NCBI RefSeq assembly: GCF_900102815.1
Contig: NZ_FNGF01000008.1
Location: 222,343 to 286,342, forward strand
DNA: 64,000 nucleotides
Reading direction: 5' to 3'
DNA from: Glycomyces sambucus
GTDB taxonomy: Bacteria > Actinomycetota > Actinomycetes > Mycobacteriales > Micromonosporaceae
Shown here: positions 40,876-50,778 of the stretch, one piece after another
How positions within the stretch are numbered: position 1 is the first letter of the stretch
How the letters are laid out: every line of letters begins with the position of its first letter
The notes under the pieces: generated by a model
What the model saw: the letters and a program-made list of their open reading frames with translations, nothing else
Database searches by the model: none
Told to the model about the DNA's origin: nothing
Made by a program: the position numbers and the translations under genes

Positions 40876-42150
40876 ATGGACATCTCAGTGCCGCAGGCGC
40901 TCCCCTGGCGCCGAGCCCCCCGCGTGATCGTGGCGGGCCTGTGGGACGGGCGCACCTGGCTCGCCCTGGTTCACCTCGTGACCGGGTCGGTGGTCGGCAC
41001 GCTCGGCGGAATCGTCATCGGGGTGCTGTTCGCCACGGGCGCCGCCGGTCTCGTCACCCTCGTCATCCCGGCCGCGGCGCTCGCCGCGATCCTGTTCACC
41101 AGCGCCGCGCTCACCGCCGTGCAGCGCTCCAGGCACTCGGCCTTCCTCGGCATCCGCTGGCCCGCCGACCAGTCGCCGCCGGTCGAGTTCACCTGGAAGT
41201 CGATGCTCGGGGTCCTCGCCGCCGTGAAGACCTGGCGGCAGTTCTCCTACCACGTGATCGCCGGCGTCTATGGCGGCTTCGCGGCGATGATCGCCCTGGT
41301 CGCCTGGACGATCGCGCCCGCCATGATGGCCGCGCCGCTGTTCGGCCTCCAGTCGGGCCTGGAGATCCGCCACTGGGCGCTCCTCCTGGGCGGCCTCGTC
41401 CTCCTGCTCGCGGCGCCGTGGATCACGCGGGGCCTGTCGGAGCTCGACGGGCTCATCGCCCGCCAGCTCTTGGTGGGCACCACCCGGGCCCAGCAGCTGG
41501 AGCTGCGGGTCACCGACCTCACCGTCAGCCGCGACTCGACCGTCGACGCCGCCGACGCGGAGCGCCGGCGCATCGAACGCGACCTCCACGACGGCGCGCA
41601 GCAGCGGCTCACCTCGCTCGCCATGAACCTCGGGATCGCCCGCGCCACCCTCACCGACCTGCCCGACGACGCCAAGCGCGCCCTCGCCGACGCCCACGAG
41701 GAGTCCAAGCAGGTCCTCACCGACCTGCGCGACCTCGTGCGCGGCCTGCACCCGGCCGTCCTGGAGGATCGCGGGCTCGACGCCGCGCTCTCGGCGGTCG
41801 CCGCGAGGTCGCCGATCCCGGTGCGGCTCAAGGTCGACATGAAGCGGCGCGTCGCCCGCGACATCGAGGCGGTCGCCTACTTCGTGATCTCCGAGGCCCT
41901 CACCAACACCGCCCGGCATTCCGGCGCCGCGCACGCCGCCGTCGAGGTCGTCCTCGCCGAGGACGTCGAACGCCGCGACCTGCTGTGCCTGCGGATCGTC
42001 GACGACGGCCGCGGCGGGGCCGACCCCGAGTCCGGGACCGGCCTGCGCGGCCTCGCCGACCGGGTCCGCTCGGTCGACGGGACGTTCACCCTGACCAGCC
42101 CGCTCGGCGGGCCCACCACCATCGAAGCGGAGCTGCCATGCGCGTCGTGA
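40876..42150 (+). CDS. Sensor histidine kinase (HisKA_3 type)
   Basis: 424 residues. Four membrane segments in the first ~215 residues include a DUF1707/sensor-like loop. H-box ERDLHDGAQQRLTSLAMNLG, then ISEALTNTARHSGA (N box) and DDGRGGADPESGTGLRGLADRV (G boxes). The response regulator starts 13 nt before its stop. A -10 TACTGT (40863-40868) lies 7 nt before the ATG. The 40672-40862 gap shows no gene. Confidence 0.94.
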   Translation: MDISVPQALPWRRAPRVIVAGLWDGRTWLALVHLVTGSVVGTLGGIVIGVLFATGAAGLVTLVIPAAALAAILFTSAALTAVQRSRHSAFLGIRWPADQSPPVEFTWKSMLGVLAAVKTWRQFSYHVIAGVYGGFAAMIALVAWTIAPAMMAAPLFGLQSGLEIRHWALLLGGLVLLLAAPWITRGLSELDGLIARQLLVGTTRAQQLELRVTDLTVSRDSTVDAADAERRRIERDLHDGAQQRLTSLAMNLGIARATLTDLPDDAKRALADAHEESKQVLTDLRDLVRGLHPAVLEDRGLDAALSAVAARSPIPVRLKVDMKRRVARDIEAVAYFVISEALTNTARHSGAAHAAVEVVLAEDVERRDLLCLRIVDDGRGGADPESGTGLRGLADRVRSVDGTFTLTSPLGGPTTIEAELPCAS

Positions 42151-42797
42151 TCGCCGAAGACTCGGTCCTCCTCCGCGAGGGCCTGGCCAGGCTCATGGAG
42201 ATCGGCGGGATCGAGGTCGTCGACACCGTCGGCGACGCCGAGGCGCTGCTGCGCTCGGTCGAGCGCGACTGCCCCGACCTGGTCGTGGCCGACGTCCGGA
42301 TGCCGCCCGACCAGAGCGACGAAGGCGTCCGCGCCGCGCTCGTGCTCCGCCGCCGCTACCCCGACCTCGCGGTCCTCATGCTCTCCCAGTACGTCGAGGA
42401 GCGCTACGCGGTCGAACTGCTCACCGGGCAGATGCGCGGGATCGGCTACCTGCTCAAGGACCGCGTGGCCGACGTGGAGGAGTTCTTGGACTCGCTGCGC
42501 CGCGTCGCCGGGGGCGGCACGGCCCTCGACCCGGAGGTCATCTCGCAGCTCCTGGTCCGCCGCGAGGGCGACGAGCTCGAACGGCTCACGCCGCGCGAGC
42601 GGGAGGTCCTGTCGCACATGGCGGAAGGCCGCTCGAACGCCGGGATCGCGGGGGTCCTGTTCCTCTCCGAAGGCGCCGTCTCCAAGCACATCAACTCGAT
42701 CTTCGCGAAGCTCGGACTCCCGCCCACCGACAGCGGCAACCGCCGCGTCCTCGCCATTCTCAAGTTCCTGCAAGGCAACGCAAAGGACCGGTCATGA
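42138..42797 (+). CDS. NarL/LuxR-type response regulator
   Basis: 219 residues. Receiver: AEDSVLLREGLARL, phospho-Asp in VVADVRMPPDQSDEG (~residue 54), LLKDRV. C-terminal HTH: LTPREREVLSHMAEGRSNAGIAGVLFLSEGAVSKHINSIFAKLGL. It overlaps the kinase by 13 nt and the next gene by 4 nt. Confidence 0.95.
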   Translation: MRVVIAEDSVLLREGLARLMEIGGIEVVDTVGDAEALLRSVERDCPDLVVADVRMPPDQSDEGVRAALVLRRRYPDLAVLMLSQYVEERYAVELLTGQMRGIGYLLKDRVADVEEFLDSLRRVAGGGTALDPEVISQLLVRREGDELERLTPREREVLSHMAEGRSNAGIAGVLFLSEGAVSKHINSIFAKLGLPPTDSGNRRVLAILKFLQGNAKDRS

Positions 42798-43594
42798 TCG
42801 ACACCCCCGCCAAGCCCGCCGCCCCCGAGTCACCTGAACCGGCCGCCTACCCCGCCCGCAAGGTGTGGTGGATCCTCGGCGGCTCCATCACCGGCGCCGC
42901 ACTCGTCACCGGCGTCGCCATCTTCGGCTCCTGGTCCTGGGTCGTCTCCTCCACCGATGAGGACGAGACCCGCACCAAGGAGTACGACCAGGCCGTGGAC
43001 GCGGTCGACGTCAGAGCCGACGTCGGCGACATCGCCTTCGAGGCCGTCGACGGCACCGCCCTGGAGTTCCAGCTGAAGACCCGCTGGCTCGGCGAGGAGC
43101 CCGAGACCCGCGAGGACTGGGACGGGGACGTCTTCTCCGCGACCGGCGAGTGCGCGCAGGGCCGCTTCTTCGGCCTCGACGTCGACCAGTGCCAGACGAA
43201 CTACGTCCTGGGCCTGCCCGCGGGCACCGACGCGACGGCCGAGACCGACGTCGGGACCGTCAGCCTCGAAGGCGTCGACGGGGCCGTCGACGTCGAGACC
43301 GGCGTGGGCGACGTCGTCGGCGAGGACCTGCGCGCCACCTCGACCACGATCGAGTCCGGGGTCGGCTCCGTGACGCTCGAATACGACCAGGTGCTCGGCG
43401 ACATCGTGATCGACGCCGGGACCGGCGACGTCATCATCACCGTCCCCGACGACGGCACCACCTACGACGTCGACTTCGAAGGCGGCGTGGGCGACCGGAA
43501 CATCGAGATCGCCACCGACCCGAGCGTCCAGGCGGACTACACGATCGCCGTGACCAGCGGCGTCGGCAGCCTCACCGTCCGGTACGGGCACTGA
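42794..43594 (+). CDS. Membrane-anchored DUF4097-like beta protein
   Basis: 266 residues. One membrane helix at ~24-46 (VWWILGGSITGAALVTGVAIFG), then an exported domain made of repeated TDVGTVSLEGV, ETGVGDVVGEDL, ESGVGSVTLEYD, DAGTGDVIITVP turns, as in DUF4097 beta-helix adhesin-like proteins. It overlaps the response regulator by 4 nt (ATGA), so kinase, regulator and this protein are one operon. It may act as accessory sensor or as target, comparable in layout to LiaFSR. Confidence 0.85.
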   Translation: MIDTPAKPAAPESPEPAAYPARKVWWILGGSITGAALVTGVAIFGSWSWVVSSTDEDETRTKEYDQAVDAVDVRADVGDIAFEAVDGTALEFQLKTRWLGEEPETREDWDGDVFSATGECAQGRFFGLDVDQCQTNYVLGLPAGTDATAETDVGTVSLEGVDGAVDVETGVGDVVGEDLRATSTTIESGVGSVTLEYDQVLGDIVIDAGTGDVIITVPDDGTTYDVDFEGGVGDRNIEIATDPSVQADYTIAVTSGVGSLTVRYGH

Positions 43595-43610
43595 GCCACA
43601 GGAAACCAGC

Positions 43611-43639
43611 GCCGCCCGCGACCCCAGGTCGCGGGCGGC
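43611..43639. terminator. Shared terminator between convergent genes
   Basis: A 13-bp stem GCCGCCCGCGACC with loop CCA and TTCCGTTCT after it on the plus strand. Confidence 0.75.
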
Positions 43640-43650
43640 CTTCCGTTCTC

Positions 43651-46600
43651 CTACTTCCCGATCAGCACCGCGACCGCGTCCCCGCGCCCCAGAGCCGCGC
43701 CGCGGTCGTACGCCTCCCGGAACGCCTCCGGCTCCAGCGCCTCGCGCGTCCGCTGATCGGTGTGCAGGTCCTCGTCGTAGCCGCGGCCGTCGTCGATGCC
43801 GAGCACCGCACGCCCGAAGCCCAGCTTGCGGGCCGCGCCGGCCGCGTCGCCGCCGGCGAGGTCGATCGCCGCCGCGACCCGCGCGGCCATCGCGATGTCG
43901 GCCACGGCCGCGCCCTCGATGTGATGCGCACCGAGGCCCGCGATCGCCGTCGCCTTCCCCTCCCCCTGCAGCAGCACGATGAGGTCCTTGAACGACGCGC
44001 TCAGCACGCGCATCCGCTCGCCGAGGTTCGGCGCCCCGTCCAGGGACCGCTCGGCCGCGGGCAGCTCGTCGAGCGCTTCGGCATAGCGGCCCTCGGAGAC
44101 GAGCACCGGCAGGCGGAACCAGCGCACGTACGCGAGGCTGTTCGGCTCCCGGGCGGCCTCGGCCAGCGCGAGGCCGCGCTCCAGCGCCTCCCAGGCGTGC
44201 GCGACGGCGCCGTTCCGGGCGTACCACCACGCGAGTTCGGCGTACGCCTCGCTCGCGTCGCCGCGGGTGCCGAGCTCGTCGAGGAGCCGCGCGGCCTCGG
44301 CGGACGCCACCTGCGCCTCCTCGCGCCGGCCCTCCCAGCCGAGCTTCTCGGCCTTGATGCGCAGCGACGACGCGAGGCCCCAGCGCTCGCCGAGGCCCGC
44401 GAACACGGCCTCGGCGCGCTCGGCGGGCGCGGCGCCTTCGAGGCCGCCGAGGACGCTGCCGGCGGCGGCCGAGATGAGCAGGGCCGTCCCGAGCTCCCAG
44501 CCGTCCAGGCCGCGCTGGTCGGCGGGCGGCGCGTCGGGGAGGAACGCGGGGCCCATCGAGACGAGGAACCGGGCCGGGCCCGCTTCGAGGCCGCCGCCCA
44601 TCGCGACGCCTTCGCGGATCGCGGCCTCGCCCGCGGTGTAGCCCTGCTGCTCGGTCGCGGCGATGCCTTCGAGGATGCGGGCCGCGGCCTGGAGCGGTGC
44701 GGGGATCTCGGCCGGGACGGCGAGCACCGCGAGGGTCCAGTGGCGGAACTCGGTGTGGCTGCCGAGGAGGTGCCAGTACCAGAACAGGGCCGCGACCATG
44801 CGCAGGCCGGTCTCGGCGTCGGCGGTGGCGACCGCGCGGCCGATGACGGTGACGAGGTTGCCGTGCTCGGCGGTCAGCCGGGCCATCGCCTCGATCTGGG
44901 CGGCGGTGCGCAGCTCGGCGTCGGCGGACTCCGCCATCTCCACGCAGAACTTCGCCATCGCGTCGGCCACGGTCTCGGCGTTCCCGCTCTCCTCGAGGCG
45001 CGCGACGGCGTAGGAGCGGATGGTCTCGAGCATCCGGTAGCGCTCGCCGTCGCGGTCGACCAGGGACTTGTCGACGAGTCCGGCGAGCGCGTCGAGGTCG
45101 TCGATCCGCTCCAGTGCGAGGCCCGCCGGGTACACGGACATGCGCATGGCCAGGGTCTTCTCGGCGTCGGAGAGCAGTTCCCAGCTCCATGCGATGACGG
45201 CGCTGAGGGTGCGGTGGCGGGCGGGGGCGGTGCGGTCGGAGCCGGCGAGGAGCGCGAACCGGTCGTCGAGGCGGGACGCGATCTGCGCCGCGTCCAGTGC
45301 CCTCATGCGAGCGGCGGCGAGTTCCACGGCCAGCGGGAGGCCGTCGAGCCGGCGGCAGATCTCCACGACCGCTTCGGTGTTCGACCCGTCGAGCTTGAAC
45401 CCGGGCCGGACCGCGGCGGCGCGCTCCACGAACAGCCGCACAGCGGGGCTGGAGGCGGGGTCGGTCTCCGACAGCGGCAGCGGCGGGATCGGGTACAGGT
45501 GCTCGCCGCCGATGGCGAGCGCTTCGCGGCTCGTGGCGATCACGCGCAGGCCGGGGCAGGCGCCGAGGAGGCGCGCGGCGAGGTCGGCGACGCCGTCGAG
45601 CTGGTGCTCGCAGTTGTCGAGCACGATGAGCGCGTCCTGGTCCGCGAAGTACTCCTCCAGGCGGGAGGCGGCGTCGTGCGCGGAGGGCTCCAGGAGGCCC
45701 GCCTCGCGGGCGCCGATGGCGCGGAGGACGGCCGGGGCCACGTCGGTGCCGTCAGTGGTCGAGGCGAGTTCCACGAACCACACGCCGTCGGGCGCGGCGC
45801 CGCCCGCGGCGATCCGGGCCGCGGTCTCGGTGGCGAGCCGGGTCTTCCCGGCGCCGCCGGGGCCGGTGACGGTGACCAGCCGCGCGGAGGCGACGGCCGC
45901 GACCAGTGCGGCGAGGTCGTCCTCGCGGCCGACGAAACTCGTCAACTGGGACTTCAGGTTCGAGCGGCGCGCCGGGCGCTCCGCGGGCGCCGCGCTCTGG
46001 CGCAGGATGCGCAGGTGCAGTTCGGCGAGTTCGGAGGAGGGGTCGGCGCCGAGCTCGTCGGCGAGGCGCTCGCGGGTCTGCTCGAACACGTCGAGGGCTT
46101 CGGCGGGGCGGCCGGTGGTGTAGAGGGCGCGCATGAGGAGGGCCTGCCAGCGCTCGTCGAGGGCGTGCGCGGCGGCGAGGGGTTCGAGTTCGGCGAGCAC
46201 GTCGGTGCCGGTGGCGACTTCGAGGGCGAGGCGGTCGCGGGTGGTCTCGGTGCGCAGGCGTTCGAGGCGGACCGCCTCGTTCTGCGCGAACCGATAGTCG
46301 AGGAGGTCGGCGAGGGCCGGGCCGCGCCAGAGCCCTTCGGCCTCGCGCAGCGCGGCGAGGTCGCCCCCGCGGCGGCCCGCCTCCGCCAGGCGCTCGAACC
46401 TGACGAGGTCCACGTCGCCGGGGTCGACGTCGAGCCGGTACCCGGCGGCGCCGCGCGCCACCTTGTCGGTGCCGATCGCCTTCCGCACGCGGGACACCAG
46501 GGCCTGGAGCGCGTTCGCCGAGGGGGCGTCGTCCTCCCAGATCGCGTCGGTCAGGGCGTCGGCGGACACCTCCCGGCCCGCTTCGAACGCCAGCCGCGCC

Positions 46601-46689
46601 ACGAGGGCGCGCAGGCGCGCACCGGCGAGTTCGACCGGCTGGTCCTTGTCGTCGCGAATGTCGAACGATCCGAGAAGGAGTACACGCAT
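43651..46689 (-). CDS. AfsR/SARP-like regulator (BTAD, NB-ARC, TPR)
   Basis: 1012 residues. Winged helix RVLLLGSFDI...ALVARLAFEAGREVSADAL (1-95), bacterial transcriptional activator domain (~96-245), then an LuxR/AfsR-type ATPase: FVGREDDLAALV, Walker A GPGGAGKTRLATET, LIVLDNCEHQLDGVADLAARLL, RLFVERAAAVRPGF. The C-terminal ~400 residues are helical repeats. This is the CHAT-less BTAD/NB-ARC ATPase widespread in actinobacteria. It converges with the two-component operon. Confidence 0.92.
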   Translation of the reverse strand: MRVLLLGSFDIRDDKDQPVELAGARLRALVARLAFEAGREVSADALTDAIWEDDAPSANALQALVSRVRKAIGTDKVARGAAGYRLDVDPGDVDLVRFERLAEAGRRGGDLAALREAEGLWRGPALADLLDYRFAQNEAVRLERLRTETTRDRLALEVATGTDVLAELEPLAAAHALDERWQALLMRALYTTGRPAEALDVFEQTRERLADELGADPSSELAELHLRILRQSAAPAERPARRSNLKSQLTSFVGREDDLAALVAAVASARLVTVTGPGGAGKTRLATETAARIAAGGAAPDGVWFVELASTTDGTDVAPAVLRAIGAREAGLLEPSAHDAASRLEEYFADQDALIVLDNCEHQLDGVADLAARLLGACPGLRVIATSREALAIGGEHLYPIPPLPLSETDPASSPAVRLFVERAAAVRPGFKLDGSNTEAVVEICRRLDGLPLAVELAAARMRALDAAQIASRLDDRFALLAGSDRTAPARHRTLSAVIAWSWELLSDAEKTLAMRMSVYPAGLALERIDDLDALAGLVDKSLVDRDGERYRMLETIRSYAVARLEESGNAETVADAMAKFCVEMAESADAELRTAAQIEAMARLTAEHGNLVTVIGRAVATADAETGLRMVAALFWYWHLLGSHTEFRHWTLAVLAVPAEIPAPLQAAARILEGIAATEQQGYTAGEAAIREGVAMGGGLEAGPARFLVSMGPAFLPDAPPADQRGLDGWELGTALLISAAAGSVLGGLEGAAPAERAEAVFAGLGERWGLASSLRIKAEKLGWEGRREEAQVASAEAARLLDELGTRGDASEAYAELAWWYARNGAVAHAWEALERGLALAEAAREPNSLAYVRWFRLPVLVSEGRYAEALDELPAAERSLDGAPNLGERMRVLSASFKDLIVLLQGEGKATAIAGLGAHHIEGAAVADIAMAARVAAAIDLAGGDAAGAARKLGFGRAVLGIDDGRGYDEDLHTDQRTREALEPEAFREAYDRGAALGRGDAVAVLIGK

Positions 46690-46817
46690 GCGGGCCAGTC
46701 TGCCCTGAACGGTCACCCGGTGGTGGAGTCGGCCCTGCCGCTCTTGACGCCTCCGTGACCTTTCCTCCCCGTGAACGCCATCACATATCACCCGATCGGG
46801 GACGACAGGCCGAAAAC

Positions 46818-46839
46818 TGTCGGTGCCCGTCGATAGGTT
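46818..46839 (+). promoter_or_regulatory. PafBC-type (RecA-independent) damage promoter
   Basis: CTGTCGGTG, 8-nt spacer, TAGGTT. This matches the actinobacterial consensus TTGTCRGTG-N8-TANNNT at every defined position but the first T. The start codon of the gene at 46927 lies 87 nt downstream; two copies of ACTGAAGGAC (46888, 46911) sit in the leader. Confidence 0.7.
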
Positions 46840-46926
46840 CACACCAGCAACTGCAAACCGCGCCGCACCTCCGGGCGAGGCGCGACGACTGAAGGACAAC
46901 TGAACGAACAACTGAAGGACGGTGCG

Positions 46927-48138
46927 ATGACCGCCACGACCGCATCCAACGGCCCCCGAACCCAAACGTCGACCACCCCCGCCGCAGACCGCACCACCGG
47001 GGCCTCAGGCCCCGAGGTGATGGCGGAGGCCCTCCCGTTCGAGACGATCCCCGCCGAAGTCCTGCGCGGCCACTTCACCAGATGGCTGACCGACTCCCTC
47101 GCCCGCATCGCACGGCGACCAGCGCCCGTGACCGAGGCGGAGCACGCACCCGAACCCGACCGCACCGAGGTCGTGGCCGCCGAACCGCGACTCGCGAAAC
47201 GAGAGACGGCTTTCGACCAGACGAATGCGATCGCCGAACCTGTGGTCGCGCCGCGGGCACCAGCCGAAATCCCCGCTTCCGACCCGCGGTCCGAGACGGC
47301 GCCAGTGAGCGGTGCACCTCGACCGGCCGCCGATACACGGTCCGGCCGCACCGCACCGGAGACCCAGGCGAAGCCGCCGACGAAGCCGAAACGGTCCAAG
47401 GCCAAGAACCGACCGCCGAACCGAAAACGCGAAGGCCCGCTCGCCGATGCGATGGAGCCGCCGCAAGCACCAGACGCCGCGGGAGCCGTGGCGGAACCGC
47501 CGCCTTCACCGTGTCCCGATCCGAAGTCCGAGCCCAAGGCACCACGACGACGGCAGTCCACCGCACCCGCCACCCAGGTTGCCCGGCTCGACGCCGACGC
47601 TGATGTCGGGGGCTCATCCCGCAACGCCGCGGATGCCGGTGCTGATGTCGGGAGCTCGCTTCGGCTCGATGCGGATGCCGATGCCGGTGGCTCGTCCCGG
47701 GTCGCTGCCGAGTCCGATCCCACCGAACCGCCATCACCTCCACCGCGGCCGCAGTACGTGCGGATCGGGGACAGGTCGGTGTGGCTCACCAAGCCGATGC
47801 TGCGCTCGCGAGGCTGGACCGAGGCGGCGATCCGCGACTTCCTGCCCGGTCCTGAAGCGCTGAAACCGAATCCGCGGTTCGCGATCTCCGGAGCGCCGAT
47901 GCCGGTCTGGAAGCCCGGGACCGTGGCGAAGGCCGAGGCCGACCCGGAGTGGCGCGACTGGCTCGACCGCTCGCTCCAGCGCCGACAGACCACGCTCGAA
48001 GCGCTGGCCGGCACCGACGACCAGGAGTTCCGAAACCGGCTCGAACTCGCCGACCAGGCCATCAGGGACTGCTCCGAGCCACCGACGCTCCTCGACAGCC
48101 TCGAACCGGAGCGACCGCTCGCCACCGCTGAGAAATGA
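46927..48138 (+). CDS. Uncharacterised protein with conserved C-terminal domain
   Basis: 403 residues, ATG after GAAGGAC. Residues ~1-75 include a short ordered block (EVLRGHFTRWLTDSLARIA). Residues ~76-275 are low-complexity, Ala/Pro/Arg/Asp-rich, with a repeated DADADxGGSSR unit. Residues ~280-350 hold a conserved-looking domain: YVRIGDRSVWLTKPMLRSRGWTEAAIRDFLPGPEALKPNP, then APMPVWKPGTVAKAEADPEW. This RGWT...NP...V...E pattern recurs in actinobacterial proteins of unknown role and may be an HTH-like fold. GC is a little lower than in neighbours. Its PafBC-type promoter suggests a DNA-damage role. Confidence 0.8.
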   Translation: MTATTASNGPRTQTSTTPAADRTTGASGPEVMAEALPFETIPAEVLRGHFTRWLTDSLARIARRPAPVTEAEHAPEPDRTEVVAAEPRLAKRETAFDQTNAIAEPVVAPRAPAEIPASDPRSETAPVSGAPRPAADTRSGRTAPETQAKPPTKPKRSKAKNRPPNRKREGPLADAMEPPQAPDAAGAVAEPPPSPCPDPKSEPKAPRRRQSTAPATQVARLDADADVGGSSRNAADAGADVGSSLRLDADADAGGSSRVAAESDPTEPPSPPPRPQYVRIGDRSVWLTKPMLRSRGWTEAAIRDFLPGPEALKPNPRFAISGAPMPVWKPGTVAKAEADPEWRDWLDRSLQRRQTTLEALAGTDDQEFRNRLELADQAIRDCSEPPTLLDSLEPERPLATAEK

Positions 48139-48295
48139 GACACCGGCCGACCGAGGGCAGACGCTGGGCGAGAAGAGGGGAGGTGTAGCGGGGAATCGGC
48201 AAACCGGGGACTTGAGCGCAGGCCGGATCTTAGGTTGGAGGCCGGCCGGTGCTCGTCAGATCCGGTCCGAGGCGACTGCTTGGAAGGGACTTGAG

Positions 48296-48622
48296 ATGGG
48301 TGATTTCGCGTTCGCGGGGAAGACCTTCGTGATCCGACTGGACAACGGAGTGACGACCCACAACATCTATGGCGCCGAGGGCAACAAGCTCCAGTACGCG
48401 GAGATCGACGGTGCCACGGAGAGCGCATCGGGAACGGTCGACCTCCATGTTGCGGAGGTCTCCCCCCGGGTCTACCTGCTCGGGTGGAACGAGGTCACCG
48501 GCGCTGCGGTCACCCATGTCATGAACTTCCACGACCACACCGTGACCGGCTTCTGGTCCTTCGACGAGGACGGCGGCCGCACCGGCGAGGTCCACTCCGG
48601 AACCTTCGAAGAACTCGGCTAG
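48296..48622 (+). CDS. MoaF-like (lipocalin-type) domain protein
   Basis: 108 residues, ATG after GGAAGGGA. The pattern FAFAGKTFVIRLDNG...VYLLGWNEVTGAAVTHVMNFHDHTVTGFWSF is that of the MoaF-related beta-barrel domain. It is soluble and has no clear catalytic residue. MoaF proteins belong to tyramine/monoamine regulation in enterobacteria, but the domain is widespread and this one stands alone. Function unknown. Confidence 0.8.
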   Translation: MGDFAFAGKTFVIRLDNGVTTHNIYGAEGNKLQYAEIDGATESASGTVDLHVAEVSPRVYLLGWNEVTGAAVTHVMNFHDHTVTGFWSFDEDGGRTGEVHSGTFEELG

Positions 48623-48840
48623 TGCCGACGAGCTCTGCGCGAGAACCCCTGCGGAACTCGATGAGCGCTAACGGACCTACTTGGGAACCTCTGCGGAACT
48701 CGGCTGGTGCCGGGAGCCGTTCTTCGGCTGGCGCTCAGAATCATCGTCTGGCTGGACCTGGCCAGATTTCGACCCCACCAGGGTTCGGACCTGTCCGGGG
48801 TCCGGACCGGTGGAGGGATCGGAGCCGGCTGTCGAAGGCG

Positions 48841-49818
<978 letters not shown>

Positions 49819-49877
49819 GGCTTCGAGCGTATCGCCGAACCCGAACGGGCGGAAGCCAATACGGACCCGATCGGCGG

Positions 49878-50540
49878 CTAGGCGAGCTTGAAGCCCGCCG
49901 CCACGGCCAGCTCTCCGGCGATCTCCACCGCCTGGTCGGCGGTGATCAACGCGCCCTTCAGACTCATCAGCCCGGTGATGCCGCCGAGTTCGGCACGGCG
50001 GAGGTCGCAGCCCTTGGCGTTCGCGACCCGGGAGAAGTCGGCGCCCGGGAACGTGCAGTCGATGAACACCGTCTTCGACAGGTCCCCCAGGAAAGTGGCG
50101 TTCGTGAAGCGGCACCGCTCGAAGACCACGGGCCCCTTGGCGGAACCGATCGAGATCCCGGCGAAGTCCGCCCGTGAATCCGCCACGTACAGGTCCTGCA
50201 CCAGCGCGAACTGCGCCTGCCAGCCCACGAGCTGGCTCTCGGTGATCTCGACCCGGCGTGCGGTCGCCTGCTCCCAGCGGGCGTTGGACAGCACCGAGTG
50301 GTCCACGGTCACGTCGACGATCTCGAACGGCGACAGCACCGCGCCCGACAGGTCCGAGTTCCGGATCGCCGAGGACTCCAGTGAACCGTCGCCGTGCGTG
50401 CCGGTCCAGTCGGCGCCCTCGATGAGCTTCTCGCTCCACTCCACGTCGAAGTCGAGGCCATCCTCCAGCGCCTGCAACCGCTCGCCCTCCACCAGCGGCC
50501 TGCGCATCGACAGCTTGTCGTCGATCTTCCTGAACTTCAC
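49878..50540 (-). CDS. Pentapeptide-repeat protein
   Basis: 220 residues from GTG 50540, preceded by AGGAGGT. The A(D/N)LSG-type five-residue pattern (SAIRNSDLSGAVLSPFEIVDVTVDHSVLSNARW, FIDCTFPGADFSRVANAKGCDLRRAELGG) runs through residues ~65-200, forming a right-handed quadrilateral beta helix. MfpA/Qnr proteins of this fold mimic DNA and protect gyrase; others have no known role. A promoter of PafBC type lies 27 nt upstream, which would fit a DNA-damage function. Confidence 0.9.
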   Translation of the reverse strand: MKFRKIDDKLSMRRPLVEGERLQALEDGLDFDVEWSEKLIEGADWTGTHGDGSLESSAIRNSDLSGAVLSPFEIVDVTVDHSVLSNARWEQATARRVEITESQLVGWQAQFALVQDLYVADSRADFAGISIGSAKGPVVFERCRFTNATFLGDLSKTVFIDCTFPGADFSRVANAKGCDLRRAELGGITGLMSLKGALITADQAVEIAGELAVAAGFKLA

Positions 50541-50566
50541 CCGGGACCTCCTCGGTAGACCCCGGC

Positions 50567-50589
50567 AGGGTACGCCGACCCTCCGACAA
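50567..50589 (-). promoter_or_regulatory. PafBC-like promoter of the pentapeptide-repeat gene
   Basis: Minus strand TTGTCGGAG (50589-50581), 8-nt spacer GGTCGGCG, TACCCT (50572-50567). The spacing fits TTGTCRGTG-N8-TANNNT, with one change (A for T at the third-last base of the upstream half). Confidence 0.6.
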
Positions 50590-50678
50590 TGCCGCCGGAG
50601 CGTTCGCCGACCCGAGAGGAGTGTTCCTGGGCCCGTACCCGGGCGGTCTCGGCCGCCGCCGGTCTGGACGCATGCGAA

Positions 50679-50714
50679 GAGCCGGCCGACGCGTGGTCGC
50701 GCGTCGGCCGGCTC
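50679..50714 (-). terminator. Terminator of the EF-hand gene
   Basis: A 15-bp perfect stem (GAGCCGGCCGACGCG and complement) with a TGGTCG loop; no strong U-tract. It lies 64 nt past the EF-hand stop. Confidence 0.7.
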
Positions 50715-50778
50715 CGGTGTTCGTTCGCGTTGTGCCGCTGGGTCCTCAGTCGGTTCCTGCGTCTCCCCTTCGACCTGG

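Noticed and set aside
43150..46758. A 1202-codon plus-strand open frame opposite the second SARP gene
   Set aside because: It has low-information His/Arg/Gly-rich translation and lies opposite a clear BTAD/NB-ARC protein. It is a product of high GC.
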